A stretch of DNA of 5,753 nucleotides from Reyranella sp. Its GTDB lineage: Bacteria > Pseudomonadota > Alphaproteobacteria > Reyranellales > Reyranellaceae. The notes beneath the pieces are model-generated. The model was not told where the DNA came from and searched no databases. It saw nothing but the letters and a program-made list of their open reading frames with translations. Below, in pieces: positions 5,705 to 5,753 of the stretch. Position 1 is the first letter of the stretch; each line of letters opens with the position of its first letter. The stretch covers positions 1-5,753 of the forward strand of contig SCVT01000180.1 of NCBI GenBank assembly GCA_004296815.1. Direction: 5' to 3'. The position numbers and the translations under genes were made by a program.

Positions 5705-5753
5705 ATGCATCGACGTCATTTCCTTGTCGGCACCGCCGCCATCGCCGTCCTGC
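5705..5753 (+). CDS. soxY: Start of a Tat-exported protein, probably SoxY (3' end outside window)
   Basis: Only 16 codons are visible: MHRRHFLVGTAAIAVL, a twin-arginine signal (R-R-H-F-L-V-G) with a hydrophobic core. GAAGGA at 5695-5700 is a good ribosome binding site, with a 4-base spacer to the ATG that directly follows the soxX stop. SoxY, the Tat-exported carrier protein that holds sulfur intermediates on a C-terminal cysteine, is normally encoded right after soxX. The SoxY name therefore rests on gene order and the Tat signal, not on SoxY's own motifs, which lie beyond the window. Confidence 0.7.
   Translation, partial: MHRRHFLVGTAAIAVL

Noticed and set aside
1..5753. tRNA, rRNA, CRISPR, insertion sequence or transposon ends
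   Set aside because: Reading through the window I saw no repeat-spacer pattern, cloverleaf-like sequence, transposase or terminal repeats.

Overview
The window looks like a chromosomal piece of a GC-rich alphaproteobacterium that oxidises inorganic sulfur. A Reyranella- or Bradyrhizobium-like organism is a guess from codon bias and protein style, not something I could test. All genes lie on the + strand, and almost every base is coding except a 99-base gap at 963-1061.

Layout. (1) 1-962: the 3' part of a ResA/TlpA-like redoxin gene. Its frame is interrupted only by an in-frame TGA at 291-293, exactly at the thioredoxin nucleophile position (W-A-S-W-stop-G-C-R). A hairpin fitting the usual description of a bacterial SECIS follows directly, so I read it as a selenoprotein of WAxxUGC type. 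(2) 963-1061: intergenic, with a nested palindrome at 990-1017 and a weak possible promoter. (3) 1062-3707: a two-subunit molybdenum hydroxylase of the isoquinoline 1-oxidoreductase (IorAB) type, made of a 2Fe-2S subunit and a Tat-exported molybdopterin subunit. (4) 3707-5279: a monoheme cytochrome c and an FAD protein that together form flavocytochrome c sulfide dehydrogenase (FccAB). (5) 5282-5753: soxX, then the first 16 codons of a Tat-exported protein that is most likely SoxY.

From 1062 onward the genes are separated by -1, 2, 4 or 15 bases, so they are probably one transcript. The predicted proteins act in the periplasm. FccAB would oxidise sulfide and pass electrons to cytochrome c. 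SoxX (with SoxA, presumably encoded downstream) would attach thiosulfate to SoxYZ. The molybdenum hydroxylase lacks an FAD subunit and so should also hand electrons to a cytochrome, possibly the one encoded immediately after it. Its substrate cannot be read from the sequence.

The most notable points are the probable selenocysteine redoxin with its SECIS, the placement of a molybdenum hydroxylase inside what looks like a sulfur-oxidation operon, and the palindrome in front of that operon.
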